From: Armatimonadota bacterium
GTDB taxonomy: Bacteria > Armatimonadota > Fervidibacteria > Fervidibacterales > Thermosaccharophagaceae
Reading direction: 5' to 3'
Length of the DNA stretch: 63,427 nucleotides
NCBI GenBank assembly: GCA_025062195.1
Contig: JANXAS010000009.1
Location: 12,796 to 76,222, forward strand
Both the position numbers and the translations under genes were made by a program. A model generated the notes under the pieces. The model had not been told where the DNA came from, made no database searches, and worked only from the letters and a program-made list of their open reading frames with translations. Of the stretch, positions 1 through 9,235 are shown piece by piece (the first letter of the stretch is position 1; every line of letters begins with the position of its first letter).

Positions 1-1374
1 GCTCATGCACCTTTGCATTGTATCAGTTCTGCCGGAGCTTTCCCAAGCCTCTTTCGTTAACCGGTCAATGGCTCGCGATGGGAGTGCTAATTCATGCCGC
101 ATCCATCGCAGTGTATGCTCAGATGTTAGAAAATGCTCGGCTGACTTTATATCGCCGTAGAGGTCCTCAGCCATGAGCGGCGAGCGCTGTGCTATGCCAT
201 TTAGTAGGCGTCTCACCATGCCACACAGCTCATTATCAAGGATTAGTTTCTCAGGGCTTTGGCAGTTCTCAAACTCAATCATCCCAGCACCAGCAATCAT
301 GTTCACGCCGGCAAGTGCCCCTATGAGTGTCCCGATGGCTGACTCAGCTCCAGCTTGCGCATCCACAAGTTTGGAGTCACTTAACCCAAGATAGCCGTGA
401 GTTGGAAGACCAAAGTAGCGTCCAATCTGCGCATAAGCAGCTGTTAGCATTGCCACTTCAATTGCGCTCATGGAGACCGTCCCATGACGCATGTCAAAGG
501 CACCTGGTGAACCACCGTATATTAACGGTGCCCCAGAAGAGGCGGTTTGATGAATTACTACGCCGCTCAAGCACTCGGCAGTGTGTTGGACAAGCGCCCC
601 TGAAAGTGTCACAGGGGCACTTATTCCAAGCAGCGGCATTGAAACGAGTTCGGCAGGTATGCCATAGGTGGCGCAATCAATGAGGCACTGCGCAGTTAGC
701 TTACTCCACTTTAGTGGTGGTGATGGGCATGCGTCAAATATTGCAAGCGGCTTCCCGCGCAATTCTTCCTCACTGCCACGAATGACCGACAGCATCTCTT
801 TCATCACAGCGAAGCCATCAATCGTGAATGTGCCTGTGACGATTGGTTTGCTTGAGTTTGTGAGCACGATAAACAGGCGATATCTATCGGCAACATCGTG
901 AGGGACATCCGAGGGTATAACTGCGGTGCTTTGCGCATCAATGTTCTGCAGTGCGTCTGCAAGCCTTGCAAATGCGATTGCATCATGACTTGTAGCCCTT
1001 CTTATCTCGCCAGACTTTGCATCCAGTATATTGAGAGCGGCAGAGCCTGGGGTGAAGTAAACTTCCATACCGCAAAGTTCAAACGCCATATTCCCATCCC
1101 TATCATACAATCTCACTCTACTTGGGGCACTCTTTAAGCATCTCCAGACCAAGCCATCGTTGATATATGCTCGTTTGTTTGCCATGTCAACTTTGGCACC
1201 AGCATCACCGAGCATTGATAGGACTCCATCATGCTCAATGAGCACGCCGACTTTGGCTAACACATCCAATGCTTCGCCCACTATCCGTTCAACGAACTCG
1301 TCGCTCAACAGTTTTATGGCTGGTCGCATTGCTGGATGTGTCCCCATACATCCCTTTGGTTTGCCAACTTGCAT
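1..1374 (-). CDS. MttB-family (trimethylamine methyltransferase-like) protein, non-pyrrolysine type, 3' end cut by window
   Basis: The minus-strand frame is open from the left window edge to an ATG at 1374, giving 458 codons with the C-terminus missing. Family-typical stretches are visible: GGSPGAFDMRHG, then LTAAYAQIGRYFGLPTHG, then SDSKLVDAQAGAES. These match the MttB superfamily, which moves a methyl group from a quaternary or tertiary amine to a corrinoid protein. True trimethylamine MttB has an in-frame amber codon for pyrrolysine; none occurs here, so this is more like the MtgB/glycine-betaine branch, and the substrate cannot be read from sequence. I chose ATG 1374 because GGAGGGG lies six bases upstream; an in-frame ATG at 1395 has no such site. 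A corrinoid protein gene lies 17 kb away at 18915-19562 and is a possible partner. Confidence 0.85.
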   Translation of the reverse strand, partial: MQVGKPKGCMGTHPAMRPAIKLLSDEFVERIVGEALDVLAKVGVLIEHDGVLSMLGDAGAKVDMANKRAYINDGLVWRCLKSAPSRVRLYDRDGNMAFELCGMEVYFTPGSAALNILDAKSGEIRRATSHDAIAFARLADALQNIDAQSTAVIPSDVPHDVADRYRLFIVLTNSSKPIVTGTFTIDGFAVMKEMLSVIRGSEEELRGKPLAIFDACPSPPLKWSKLTAQCLIDCATYGIPAELVSMPLLGISAPVTLSGALVQHTAECLSGVVIHQTASSGAPLIYGGSPGAFDMRHGTVSMSAIEVAMLTAAYAQIGRYFGLPTHGYLGLSDSKLVDAQAGAESAIGTLIGALAGVNMIAGAGMIEFENCQSPEKLILDNELCGMVRRLLNGIAQRSPLMAEDLYGDIKSAEHFLTSEHTLRWMRHELALPSRAIDRLTKEAWESSGRTDTMQRCMS

Positions 1375-1873
1375 CCATGCCCCCTCCAATTGCATTGTAT
1401 ATTGACTGTGCTCTGCCGTTCATCATTTGGCACACATTTTAGTGATGGCATTAAGCTATCATGTATCCCGAAGGGGCTTTATGACAGGTAAAGACTAAGG
1501 CATTTATGAGTTTGGCAGCCTGCTTTATGGCAGCGCAAGTCATGCCATTTTAAAAATCAATGTGGCGTGGGCATCATACCTATGTGTGGTTTGCAGTTAA
1601 CCGTGAGGCGATAGCGAAGTTGCGTTCTTGGGTTTCTTGGTTGCACCTCGCTTTGTTCCATGCCTTGCTGTAAACATTTTTGGACCATGCCTTGCGTATA
1701 AAAGCTTTTTGCGAAATGCATTTGCCATTACTTTTGCATCAAGAGAGCATTAAATTCCAGATGGGTTAGATACCGCCTTGGTTTTTGAAGAAGGTGCTGG
1801 AAACATTGAGGGGGGTTGATAGCCTATCAGGCTGGTGTTAATCCCCAGCGCATTTTGGAGGCGCACTGTTGAT
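1375..1873. other. Divergent intergenic region between the mttB-like gene and lspA
   Basis: No convincing gene. It must hold the promoters for the mttB-like gene (leftward) and lspA (rightward). The 11-mer CCATGCCTTGC occurs twice, near 1659 and 1684, as a direct repeat with 18 bases between copies. It could be a regulator site or chance. I see no riboswitch or tRNA. Confidence 0.4.
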
Positions 1874-2404
1874 ATGGGTGGCAACGGCTTGTTAAATTAT
1901 TCTCATGTTGCAAACTCGCTTGGAGCAGCACTGTGGCGATGGATTTGTGCGCTTGCAATCTCAGCAGCTACAGTGGCAGTTGACCAGTTAAGTAAAGCGC
2001 TCGTGTGCTCCGCTCTCCCGGTGGGCAAGGAAATAGTCCTGATTGAGGGCGTGCTACACTTGAAACATGTGCGCAATTATGGTATAGCTTTTGGGCTTGC
2101 ACACGACATTGGAGACGGATTGATTTTGCTTTCAATCCTGTGCCTTGCAGCGATGCTGCTATGGGGCAGACATATGATTTGCGAACATGTGCTCACTTGT
2201 GTGGCTTTCGGTTTAATGTTTGGTGGCGGCATCGGAAACACACTTGATAGGTTCTTCCGCGGCAGTGTCGTTGACTTTATTGACCTGCGCGTTTGGCCCA
2301 TCTTCAACATAGCCGACATATCGCTTACCATTGGGACATTGGGCATAATTGCGATGCTGCTTGTGCAGCGCATGAGAAAACAGAAGCCAGTTGAACCATG
2401 TTGA
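1874..2404 (+). CDS. lspA: Lipoprotein signal peptidase (signal peptidase II)
   Basis: Encodes a 176-residue inner-membrane aspartyl protease that cleaves prolipoprotein signal peptides before the lipidated cysteine. The family motifs occur in order: VDQLSK (about 37-41), RNYGIAFGL (67-75), GNTLDR with catalytic Asp125, and FNIAD with catalytic Asp148. Four hydrophobic segments fit the LspA topology and the length is normal. ATG 1874 has GGAGG 12 bases upstream; a GTG at 1835 is an alternative in-frame start that would add 13 residues. rplS follows after about 230 bases, with its own apparent promoter and leader. Confidence 0.93.
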   Translation: MGGNGLLNYSHVANSLGAALWRWICALAISAATVAVDQLSKALVCSALPVGKEIVLIEGVLHLKHVRNYGIAFGLAHDIGDGLILLSILCLAAMLLWGRHMICEHVLTCVAFGLMFGGGIGNTLDRFFRGSVVDFIDLRVWPIFNIADISLTIGTLGIIAMLLVQRMRKQKPVEPC

Positions 2405-2483
2405 GTTGTGGTGAACGATTAGCTTCGTTGCAGTGCACGCTTGTAGATGTTTTTGGGCATAAGTGTGTTTGAGGGAGATGCGC

Positions 2484-2631
2484 TATAATTGCTTTGGCTC
2501 ATTGCCCTGTTAGTTTCCCCGGAGGCTATCAATTAACCTCGCACAGTTAGTGTGCGGTGAGTGGTGATTTTGGTAGTAAATCCTTCCAAGCGGTGACTTG
2601 GATTCTGAAAGCCGTCAGGGGGTAGGAGAAA
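2484..2631 (+). promoter_or_regulatory. Candidate promoter and structured leader of rplS
   Basis: A consensus -10 box TATAAT sits at 2484-2489; no good -35 box is seen. Two perfect 6-bp stem hairpins follow: CGCACA/TGTGCG (2540-2556) and TCCAAG/CTTGGA (2585-2602). After them come AGGAG at 2624-2628 and the rplS ATG at 2632. Ribosomal protein genes, including L19 in other phyla, often have autoregulatory leaders. That this is one is inference from two hairpins in a 140-base untranslated leader. Confidence 0.4.
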
Positions 2632-3072
2632 ATGGACATGCGATTAATACAGCAGGTTGAGCAGCTTTATATGCGTAAGGATTCATTGCCCGACTTTCGC
2701 CCCGGAGATATTGTGCGTGTCGTGACGAAGTATACTGAGGATGATAAGGAGAAAGAGCAGGTGTTTGAGGGCGTTGTAATACGCAGGAGAGGTAGCGGCA
2801 CAAGTGAGACATTCACAGTTAGGCGAATTGGCGCACACAATGTCGCTGTTGAGAGGACATTCTTTCTTCATTCACCAGCAATTGTCCGTCTGGAGGTTGT
2901 CAGGCGTCAAAAGGTTAGGCGAGCGCGTCTCTATTACCTTCGTGAGCTTAAAGGCAAGGCTGCAAGGTTAAGGGAGGATAGAGCAAGGGCTGAGGCGGAT
3001 AAGCAGCGTGGGCGTCAATTGGAAAGCAGAGCTATCGCAGATGAGGCTTCTGAGGATAGTGCGCAGGAATAA
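2632..3072 (+). CDS. rplS: 50S ribosomal protein L19
   Basis: A 146-residue protein of the large ribosomal subunit located at the 30S-50S interface. Diagnostic stretches are FRPGDIVRV (about 23-31), [18 protein letters not shown] and [10 protein letters not shown], followed by the basic VRRAKLYYLR-like segment (here [18 protein letters not shown]). The last 30 or so residues are a charged, Glu/Arg-rich tail beyond the usual L19 core of about 115 residues. The ATG at 2632 has AGGAG immediately upstream. It is usually found with rpsP-rimM-trmD; here those genes are absent and lspA/lepB are the neighbours. Confidence 0.97.
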   Translation: MDMRLIQQVEQLYMRKDSLPDFRPGDIVRVVTKYTEDDKEKEQVFEGVVIRRRGSGTSETFTVRRIGAHNVAVERTFFLHSPAIVRLEVVRRQKVRRARLYYLRELKGKAARLREDRARAEADKQRGRQLESRAIADEASEDSAQE

Positions 3073-3161
3073 ATGCTTGCATCGGTGCGCCTTAGATGAA
3101 AACTTATGGTGATAAGATGACCGCTCCGGGATGCATAAGTGAAAAAATGAGTGAAACAAGT

Positions 3162-3449
3162 TAGGAGTTACGCAGGTAATGTGTTTTTGTAGGGAGTATG
3201 ATGTCTTTTTGTAGGGGTGAACGGCAGTCAACCCAAAAGTGGTAAAGTGAATGTTGCAAGCGGCGAAGTGGCGAGCAACGGGCGAGAATGTCTTTAGCCC
3301 CGAAAAGCTCTTGTGGCTTTAAAAGTTTCGTGTCTGGAGATTACTATCCAATGAGTCATTTGCGGCTTTAGAGTTAGAGTTCGTTAAAAGTGAATTATGC
3401 TGGCAGCTTGAAAGCTGCACTTACATTCAACTGCGTAACTCCTACAAGG
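3162..3449. mobile_element. MITE-like element bounded by inverted repeats, related to the IS at 32 kb
   Basis: TAGGAGTTACGCAG at 3162-3175 is perfectly inverted as CTGCGTAACTCCTA at 3431-3444. The right end continues as CAAGG. It matches the right end of the IS701-like remnant at 32.4 kb: both read CTGCRTAACTCCTRCAAGG with only two differences. No transposase reading frame is present between the ends. A CAAG flanks both sides (3157-3160 and 3445-3448), offset by one base, and could be a 4-bp target duplication. The element ends 22 bases before the lepB ATG, so it has replaced or become the lepB upstream region. Confidence 0.6.
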
Positions 3450-3471
3450 TTTGGCGGGAAGTGAAGTTGAG

Positions 3472-4182
3472 ATGCGTTGGGAGTTGTTATCCTCACCGTT
3501 GTTGTGGGGCGTTGTTATTGCTGCTCTCATTGTGATCAGAGTTGCATTGGCATTCATATCTTGGGATAGGTTTGAGTTGCTGCGAAAGCAGTTGAGCGAA
3601 ATCGTAGAAGCGTTGCTGTTTGCACTCGCCCTTGTCATGCTCATTATACGCCCATTCATAGTGCATGCCTTTCACATACCGTCGTCCTCAATGAGCCCCA
3701 CGCTTGAAGTCAATGATAAGATACTGGTCGGCAAATTCCTTTATCGCTTTCGTGAGCCAAGGAGGCAAGAGGTCGTCGTATTTGAGGCACCGCCGGAAGC
3801 GCTCAGGTGGAGCGCTCATCAGAACCAGACAACTTACATAAAGCGTGTCATTGGTATACCGAACGATTTGATCAGGATTGAACGTGGACAGGTTTTCATC
3901 AACGGTGAGAGGTTGAACGAGCCTTATGTCCATTTCCGTAGCCTCGAGAATTTCCCGGATGACTTTGGCGATTGGGTGATTGACCCAAAGCTCTCAAAAT
4001 GTATAGTCGTGCGTTCCGGTAAGCGTTGGGTGCGCGTCCCAAAAGATTGTTACTTCGTGATGGGTGATAATCGCTCAAACAGCTCCGACAGCAGGCGTTG
4101 GGGCTTCGTCAAAAGGGAAAGAATGCAGGGCAAAGCTTTGTTTCGCTGGTGGCCATTGTGGCGCATAGGTTTGGTCCGATAA
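3472..4182 (+). CDS. lepB: Signal peptidase I
   Basis: Encodes a 236-residue membrane-anchored S26 serine protease that removes signal peptides from secreted proteins. Two hydrophobic segments (about 10-30 and 47-66) precede the catalytic domain. The nucleophile Ser73 is in PSSSMSPTL and the general base Lys124 in TYIKRVIG. Box E, GDNRSNSSDSR, is at about 199-208. An in-frame TTG at 3451 would add seven residues and is preceded by AAGG from the MITE end; ATG 3472 is preceded by GGGAAG. Position and strand place it with lspA and the M48 protease in an envelope and secretion neighbourhood. Confidence 0.93.
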   Translation: MRWELLSSPLLWGVVIAALIVIRVALAFISWDRFELLRKQLSEIVEALLFALALVMLIIRPFIVHAFHIPSSSMSPTLEVNDKILVGKFLYRFREPRRQEVVVFEAPPEALRWSAHQNQTTYIKRVIGIPNDLIRIERGQVFINGERLNEPYVHFRSLENFPDDFGDWVIDPKLSKCIVVRSGKRWVRVPKDCYFVMGDNRSNSSDSRRWGFVKRERMQGKALFRWWPLWRIGLVR

Positions 4183-4215
4183 GTGGTCTTTGAGAATTGA
4201 TGGGAGTGTTGGTTT

Positions 4216-4992
4216 ATGCGCCCCGTTAAAACGGCAGCTATTTTGGTAACGCTTATTTTGTGTGCCTCAGAAATTGCGTTTGGGATAGACCTGCTTACAA
4301 GGGAGCTTGAGATACGGATAGGGAAGCAAGCGGCAATTGAAGTTGAGCAGGAGTATGGTGGTGTCATTGCTGGCGGCGCATATGTTGAGCGGTTGCAGCA
4401 TATTGGCTCAAAGATCGCTGCAGTGTGCCCCCGCAAGGATGTGAGTTATACATTTAAGGTGCTCAATAACGAGAAGTTGGTGAATGCGATTTCCCTACCA
4501 GGTGGTCCTGTATATGTCACCAAGAGGCTCATGGATTTATGCCCCACAGATGATGAGTTGGCTTATGTCGTTGGGCACGAAGTGGCACACATCGCTATGA
4601 AGCATGCTCGCAAGCAGATTAGCGAGAGATTGGCTTTGGGGTTGGTTGGCAGCATATTTATGCCAGAGAGCGATATTGTGCGCGTAGGCGTTGCAGTTGC
4701 GCTTACATTGCATGAGCGTGGTTATTCTCGTTCTCACGAGAGAGAGGCTGACAAGTATGGCGTTCTTTACATGATGCAAGCTGGCTATAACCCGATCGGA
4801 GCTCTAAAGGTGTTGAGCATGTTTTTGAAGATGGAGGGCTCAAAGGATGGTGCCTTTATACGCCTCTTGCGCACTCATCCGCATCCCAAAGAGAGGTTGA
4901 AACATGTGCGAGCTGTAATTTCACAGCATGGCAGCAAATATGGTTTCAATTTGCAAGCCATTGAGGAGCAGCTCAAGAAAGAGCAACAGTGA
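4216..4992 (+). CDS. Exported M48-family zinc metallopeptidase
   Basis: A 258-residue protein with an N-terminal signal peptide (hydrophobic 6-23) followed by an M48 peptidase domain. The zinc motif HEVAH is at 121-125 and the third-ligand region SRSHEREAD at 171-179, with the family's NAISLPGGPVYVT-type strand before it. The C-terminal THPHPKERLKH is also typical of BepA/LoiP-like periplasmic proteases involved in envelope protein quality control. No TPR domain follows the protease domain, unlike BepA. It lies 33 bases downstream of lepB and is probably cotranscribed. Confidence 0.9.
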   Translation: MRPVKTAAILVTLILCASEIAFGIDLLTRELEIRIGKQAAIEVEQEYGGVIAGGAYVERLQHIGSKIAAVCPRKDVSYTFKVLNNEKLVNAISLPGGPVYVTKRLMDLCPTDDELAYVVGHEVAHIAMKHARKQISERLALGLVGSIFMPESDIVRVGVAVALTLHERGYSRSHEREADKYGVLYMMQAGYNPIGALKVLSMFLKMEGSKDGAFIRLLRTHPHPKERLKHVRAVISQHGSKYGFNLQAIEEQLKKEQQ

Positions 4993-5032
4993 GCCCCTCA
5001 AAACTTTACAGAAAAGGGTGTTTGCACCGCTA

Positions 5033-5860
5033 ATGCTACGGATAAGGTTGATTGCGATTGATGTGGATGGAACACTCATAGGGAGCAGCAAAGTGCCCAC
5101 TGAGAGGGTTAAAACAGCCATCAGGATGGCAGTTGATGCCGGATGCGAGGTTGTTCCGGCAACGGGGAGAAGCAGGTATACGACCCGCTACTTGATGGAA
5201 GAACTCGGCCTATCAGGACCTGTGATTTTATTTGGCGGCGCAGTCGTGTTGCACTGGGGTAGCGGCGAAGTGTGGCATCGTGTCCTTATACCAGTTGAGC
5301 TGGCGAAAAAAGTTGTTTCAGTGATGAGGCGATATGGGATGGGTTCTGTGGTAATGGCAGATGGGATTGAGAGTGACTGCGTGGTTGCCGAAAAAGTCCT
5401 TCCGCCGCCTGATGGTTATATTGAGCGCAACATAGCCAGGTTAAAGTGGGTTGATGACTTAACACAGGTGATGCCGTTTGAGCCGGCAACAATTGCAGCA
5501 ATTGTGTCAGAGGATTTAGCTTTGAGTTGTATAAAGCAGCTTGAAAGTGAGTTCGGCGAGGCATTATCAGTTGCCATGTCATACAGCGTGGCATATTCCG
5601 GATGGGTTGTTGAAGTCCATCATAGCGATGGTAGCAAAGGGAAGGCACTAAAGATCATAGCTGAAAGGCTTGCCATACCGCGTGAGCAGGTTATGGCGAT
5701 AGGCGATAATTTGAACGACATTGACATGCTTCAATATGCCGGTCTTAGCGTTGCAATGGCAAACAGTGTTGAGGAGGTTAAGCGAATAGCTCATGAAATT
5801 GTCCCGAGCGCTGATGAGGATGGTGTCGCATACGCAATTCACAAATTTGTGCTTCGTTAA
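5033..5860 (+). CDS. Cof-type HAD-IIB family phosphatase
   Basis: A 275-residue haloacid dehalogenase-superfamily hydrolase. Motif I is IDVDGTL (nucleophile Asp near residue 8), motif II is PATGRS, the conserved Lys is in GSKGKAL, and motif IV is GDNLNDIDML with MANSVEEVK following. The cap domain between motifs II and III is the C2B type of the Cof/YbiV/SupH group, which dephosphorylates sugar phosphates and nucleotides. The substrate cannot be assigned. The frame is open upstream to 4928 but overlaps the M48 gene; ATG 5033 gives a normal N-terminus, with GTG 5018 as an alternative. Confidence 0.9.
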   Translation: MLRIRLIAIDVDGTLIGSSKVPTERVKTAIRMAVDAGCEVVPATGRSRYTTRYLMEELGLSGPVILFGGAVVLHWGSGEVWHRVLIPVELAKKVVSVMRRYGMGSVVMADGIESDCVVAEKVLPPPDGYIERNIARLKWVDDLTQVMPFEPATIAAIVSEDLALSCIKQLESEFGEALSVAMSYSVAYSGWVVEVHHSDGSKGKALKIIAERLAIPREQVMAIGDNLNDIDMLQYAGLSVAMANSVEEVKRIAHEIVPSADEDGVAYAIHKFVLR

Positions 5861-6000
5861 AAATGCGCAGCCACATCGTTCGCTGGACAATTGTGGAAGC
5901 CATCAGATTGTGATGGCAAAATTACACTTAGCATCAGTGTGTAGAATTTCCTCCCCCTGGGATGTTCGGCAGCAATAACATGTAAGGAGGTAACAAGGCT

Positions 6001-7668
6001 ATGGAGGGTAGGTTGGTTCGCGTTGTGTGGATGTTGGTTCTGATGATCTCAATTGCGGCGATTTGCGCAGTCGCATTTAACCGCACAAGTTTAGTCGCAG
6101 CTGCCGATGTGGTTGAGACATTCAATCAAGCTTGTGAAAGGTTCCATCAGGGCGACTATGATGCGGCGCTGCGCGGCTTTCAAGCTGTGGTTGAGATTAA
6201 TCCTGAGGATGTTGAAGCGCTCACATACATAGGGCTCATTTACCTGCACAAGAAGCAATATGACCAAGCGATAGCCAGCTTTGAGAAGGTGGTCAAGCTA
6301 AAAGGGGATGCAAGTGTGCTTGCTGTTGCTTGGAACAATTTAGGTTGTGCACTCCAAGCGAGGGAGAAGATTGATGAGGCTATAGCTGCATACACTGAGG
6401 CAGCACGGCTAAATAGCAAGCTGAACGAGGCTCATTTCAATTTGGGCAATGCGTTGCTGCTCAAAGCGACTCAATTAGAGCGCATCGGCAAGGTTAAGGA
6501 AGCAGCGGAACTGTATCTGAAAGCTATAGATGCCTACAAGAGGGTGATTGAGCTTTTCTCCGCCAAGCAAGGGCAGAAAGTTGATGAGAAGCACATCGCT
6601 GCGGCGATGAAGGATGCCCTCTCAATACTCTCAACTGGGAAATATGATCAGGCGATTGAGCGCTTCAGGGCTGTTGCTATGAGGCGCTGTGACCAACCTG
6701 AGTTGCACAACAGCATGGGACATTGCTACGCTCGCTTGAGGATGATGGATAAGGCAGTAGAAAGCTATGCACAAGCGGTCGGGCTTGCGCCACAGAACGC
6801 CTCATTTCACTCGGACTTCGGACTTGCACTTTTTGAATCCGGACAGCTATCAGAGGCTATTGTCGTCCTTGAGAGAGCTATAAAGCTCGGTGATAACTCG
6901 CCTCAGGTGAGCTATGCTCTTGGACTCATCTATGAGCGCAGAGGTAAGTTGTCCGAGGCAGAAGCCTTCTACAAGCGCGCCGCTGACCTTGACCCACAAT
7001 ATTGGGATGCGCATGTTGCGTTGGCAGAGGTGTATGAGCGTCAGGGCGCTTTGGAGAAAGCTCTTAACTCTTACTTACTCGCGGCTGCTCTCAAGCCGCA
7101 GCTGACGCTGTTTAACAACATCGGCAGGCTTTACTTCCTCCTTGGGAAGCGCAACGAAGCCATCCAATACTTCCAAAGAGCCATTAAGGAAGATCCGGCA
7201 TTCGTAACGGCTCGCCAGAACCTCGCCATAGCATACAGAGCTAATGGTGAATTTGAGAGGGCTGTGGCGGAGTGGGGTGAAGTGCTTAAGCTGCAGCCGG
7301 ATAATTTGGAAGCCAAGTTGGAGCTCGCCGATGTGTTAATTGAATTGAAGCGTTATGATGAGGCGATGGGGTTGTGTAGGGAGGTTTCAACAAGGGACCC
7401 GAAGAATGTCGCAGCGAGAGTCCTCCTTGGGTTCATACATTACTCCCGTGGTGATATAGGTCTGGCATGGGATGAATACAAACGCGCTACCGAACTTGAT
7501 CCAAGGAATGCTGACGCATGGAACGGCTTAGGGGCAGTATATGAAAGGCAGGGCAAGTTGCAAGATGCCGAAAAGTGTTATAGAAAAGCGCTTGAGATAG
7601 ACCCGAAGCACAGGGCTGCAAGGGAGAATTTGGAGAGGGTAAAAGCGCGCCTCAGCGGCGGTCAATAG
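6001..7668 (+). CDS. Large TPR-repeat protein with N-terminal membrane anchor or signal
   Basis: A 555-residue protein. Residues 10-30 are hydrophobic, either a signal peptide or an anchor. The rest is nearly all tetratricopeptide repeats, about a dozen units ending in DP or NP, for example GDYDAALRGFQAVVEINPED and GKLQDAEKCYRKALEIDPKH. TPR solenoids scaffold protein complexes; the partner is unknown. The start is well supported by AAGGAGGT at 5984-5991. The gene stands alone between intergenic gaps of 140 and 630 bases. Confidence 0.85.
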   Translation: MEGRLVRVVWMLVLMISIAAICAVAFNRTSLVAAADVVETFNQACERFHQGDYDAALRGFQAVVEINPEDVEALTYIGLIYLHKKQYDQAIASFEKVVKLKGDASVLAVAWNNLGCALQAREKIDEAIAAYTEAARLNSKLNEAHFNLGNALLLKATQLERIGKVKEAAELYLKAIDAYKRVIELFSAKQGQKVDEKHIAAAMKDALSILSTGKYDQAIERFRAVAMRRCDQPELHNSMGHCYARLRMMDKAVESYAQAVGLAPQNASFHSDFGLALFESGQLSEAIVVLERAIKLGDNSPQVSYALGLIYERRGKLSEAEAFYKRAADLDPQYWDAHVALAEVYERQGALEKALNSYLLAAALKPQLTLFNNIGRLYFLLGKRNEAIQYFQRAIKEDPAFVTARQNLAIAYRANGEFERAVAEWGEVLKLQPDNLEAKLELADVLIELKRYDEAMGLCREVSTRDPKNVAARVLLGFIHYSRGDIGLAWDEYKRATELDPRNADAWNGLGAVYERQGKLQDAEKCYRKALEIDPKHRAARENLERVKARLSGGQ

Positions 7669-8301
7669 ATGCAAGGCTTATACGATTTCATTTAGTGGAA
7701 GAATGAGCGTGCAACTATACCCCTTAACTATGTGATGAGGTCTTTCGGGAAGCCGAAGTTCTATCTATTCAAATTGGGCAGATTGGCAGCAGCTTAGTTT
7801 TCGTTGCCTACTGCCTGCTATTTGGACGCTGTTCACTTCCTTTGGAATGCTCCTCAACGATTCTTTCCCAACTTCTTTAGTTGAGCAGCTCGCCGAATAC
7901 AAAACTCATCTGCGTAAAGCTGTGGCAGATGCTCATGGCATGAGCACCGTTTTAAGTCCGCTGCGAAGCGACAAATTGACTTCTTTAACATCACTCCAAT
8001 TTGTTGCGTGCCTAACTGTGAGCATCTTTGAACCATACTATGAGGAGAATGAAAGCTCGCCCGTTTATGGCACATTTCATTCGCCGCATCTCTCGCCGTT
8101 TTCCAGACAGCTTGCTGATAGCCGTTGATGAATTTAGACGAATTTAAAAGGAGCGCAATTGACAAATGATTTGCATACATAAGAGGTGGATTCCCTAAAT
8201 GGCGATTTATGTTGGGAGGCATTTCCTAAAGACGGCTGCAGCGCGTTACTTTTGACATTGGGAGTGCATCACGAAAGCGCGTTGTGAGAGGCGATAGCTA
8301 T
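7669..8301. other. Long intergenic stretch, no supported gene
   Basis: Overlapping open frames of 93 (+) and 122 (-) codons occupy 7847-8222, but neither has a recognisable domain, a good ribosome binding site or a plausible composition. I see no tRNA, riboswitch or inverted repeat. The nadK promoter should be here. Confidence 0.4.
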
Positions 8302-9219
8302 ATGAAGCCAAAGGGTGCTGTTCGTGCCGTTGGAATTGTAGCTGCAATGCACAAGACAAATATTGAGGATGCGTTGCGCAGCCTTTTAGCAGCTCTTGAC
8401 AGGCATGGCATCAGTGTGCTCCTCGCAAGTGAGTGCGCTGAGCTCCTCGGAAGACGTTCCTGCTCCGCCCACCAAGACGATATAGCCTCTTCCGATTTGA
8501 TATTCGCGCTTGGTGGGGATGGGTGCATTCTGAGCGCCGTTCGCATGGCTGCAAAGTATGGAACGCCGATACTCGGTGTGAGGGTTGGCGGGCTCGGTTT
8601 TTTGAGCGAGGTTGATTGGCAGGATTTAGAGGGCGCTCTTGAGGCGATACTCAGTGGGAGGTATCTGATTGAATCACGGACATTGTTTCAGGCAGCCGTC
8701 CACCGTGAGGACGAGCCGGTATGGCTCAACTACGGTTTGAATGATGTGGTTGTTTTAAGAGTGGCATTATCTCAGGTTCAGATGTTTGAAGTGCGCATCA
8801 ACGGCGAGCTATTGATGGCTGAATTTGCGGACGGCGTAATTGTAGCGACACCGACTGGCTCAACTGCATACTCCCTTTCCGCTGGTGGACCAATAGTCAC
8901 TCCGGATGCGGATGTGTTTATCATAACCCCAGTTTGTGCCCATTCCCTTCATGTGAGAACTGTTGTCACATCGCAATCTGCCGAGCTTTCAATAAAGGTA
9001 ACACCAACAAAGGCAATGCCGGTGGATGCGGCTGTCATGGTTGACGGGCAATTGACATTGAAGCTGCTAAAGGATGATGTGGTGTATGTGAGGGCATCAG
9101 ATTACAAGGCGAATTTAGTCAGGCTGCACAAGTTCAATTTCCTCGAGAGGTTGCGAGAGAAACTCAAATGGGGTTACAGAAATGAACCGCTGCTTAAGCA
9201 GCATGGTGGAGTTGCTTAA
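8302..9219 (+). CDS. nadK: NAD kinase
   Basis: A 305-residue cytosolic enzyme that phosphorylates NAD to NADP using ATP or polyphosphate. Motifs are GGDGCIL with the catalytic Asp (about 73-79), the NE/D-like LNDVVV segment, and the glycine-rich TPTGSTAYSLSAGGPIV followed by TPVCAHSL. The length is normal. ATG 8302 has GAGAGG about ten bases upstream; the frame extends six codons to a GTG at 8284. It sits 16 bases before recN, a pairing found in many bacterial genomes. Confidence 0.95.
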   Translation: MKPKGAVRAVGIVAAMHKTNIEDALRSLLAALDRHGISVLLASECAELLGRRSCSAHQDDIASSDLIFALGGDGCILSAVRMAAKYGTPILGVRVGGLGFLSEVDWQDLEGALEAILSGRYLIESRTLFQAAVHREDEPVWLNYGLNDVVVLRVALSQVQMFEVRINGELLMAEFADGVIVATPTGSTAYSLSAGGPIVTPDADVFIITPVCAHSLHVRTVVTSQSAELSIKVTPTKAMPVDAAVMVDGQLTLKLLKDDVVYVRASDYKANLVRLHKFNFLERLREKLKWGYRNEPLLKQHGGVA

Positions 9220-9235
9220 GGGTGGCGAATGAAAA

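Noticed and set aside
1-1374. Plus-strand frames of 73-118 codons at the left edge
   Set aside because: They are shadows of the minus-strand mttB-like gene, which explains the whole stretch.
7847-8222. Overlapping open frames of 93 and 122 codons on opposite strands
   Set aside because: No domain, no convincing ribosome site and odd composition; neither frame is preferred.
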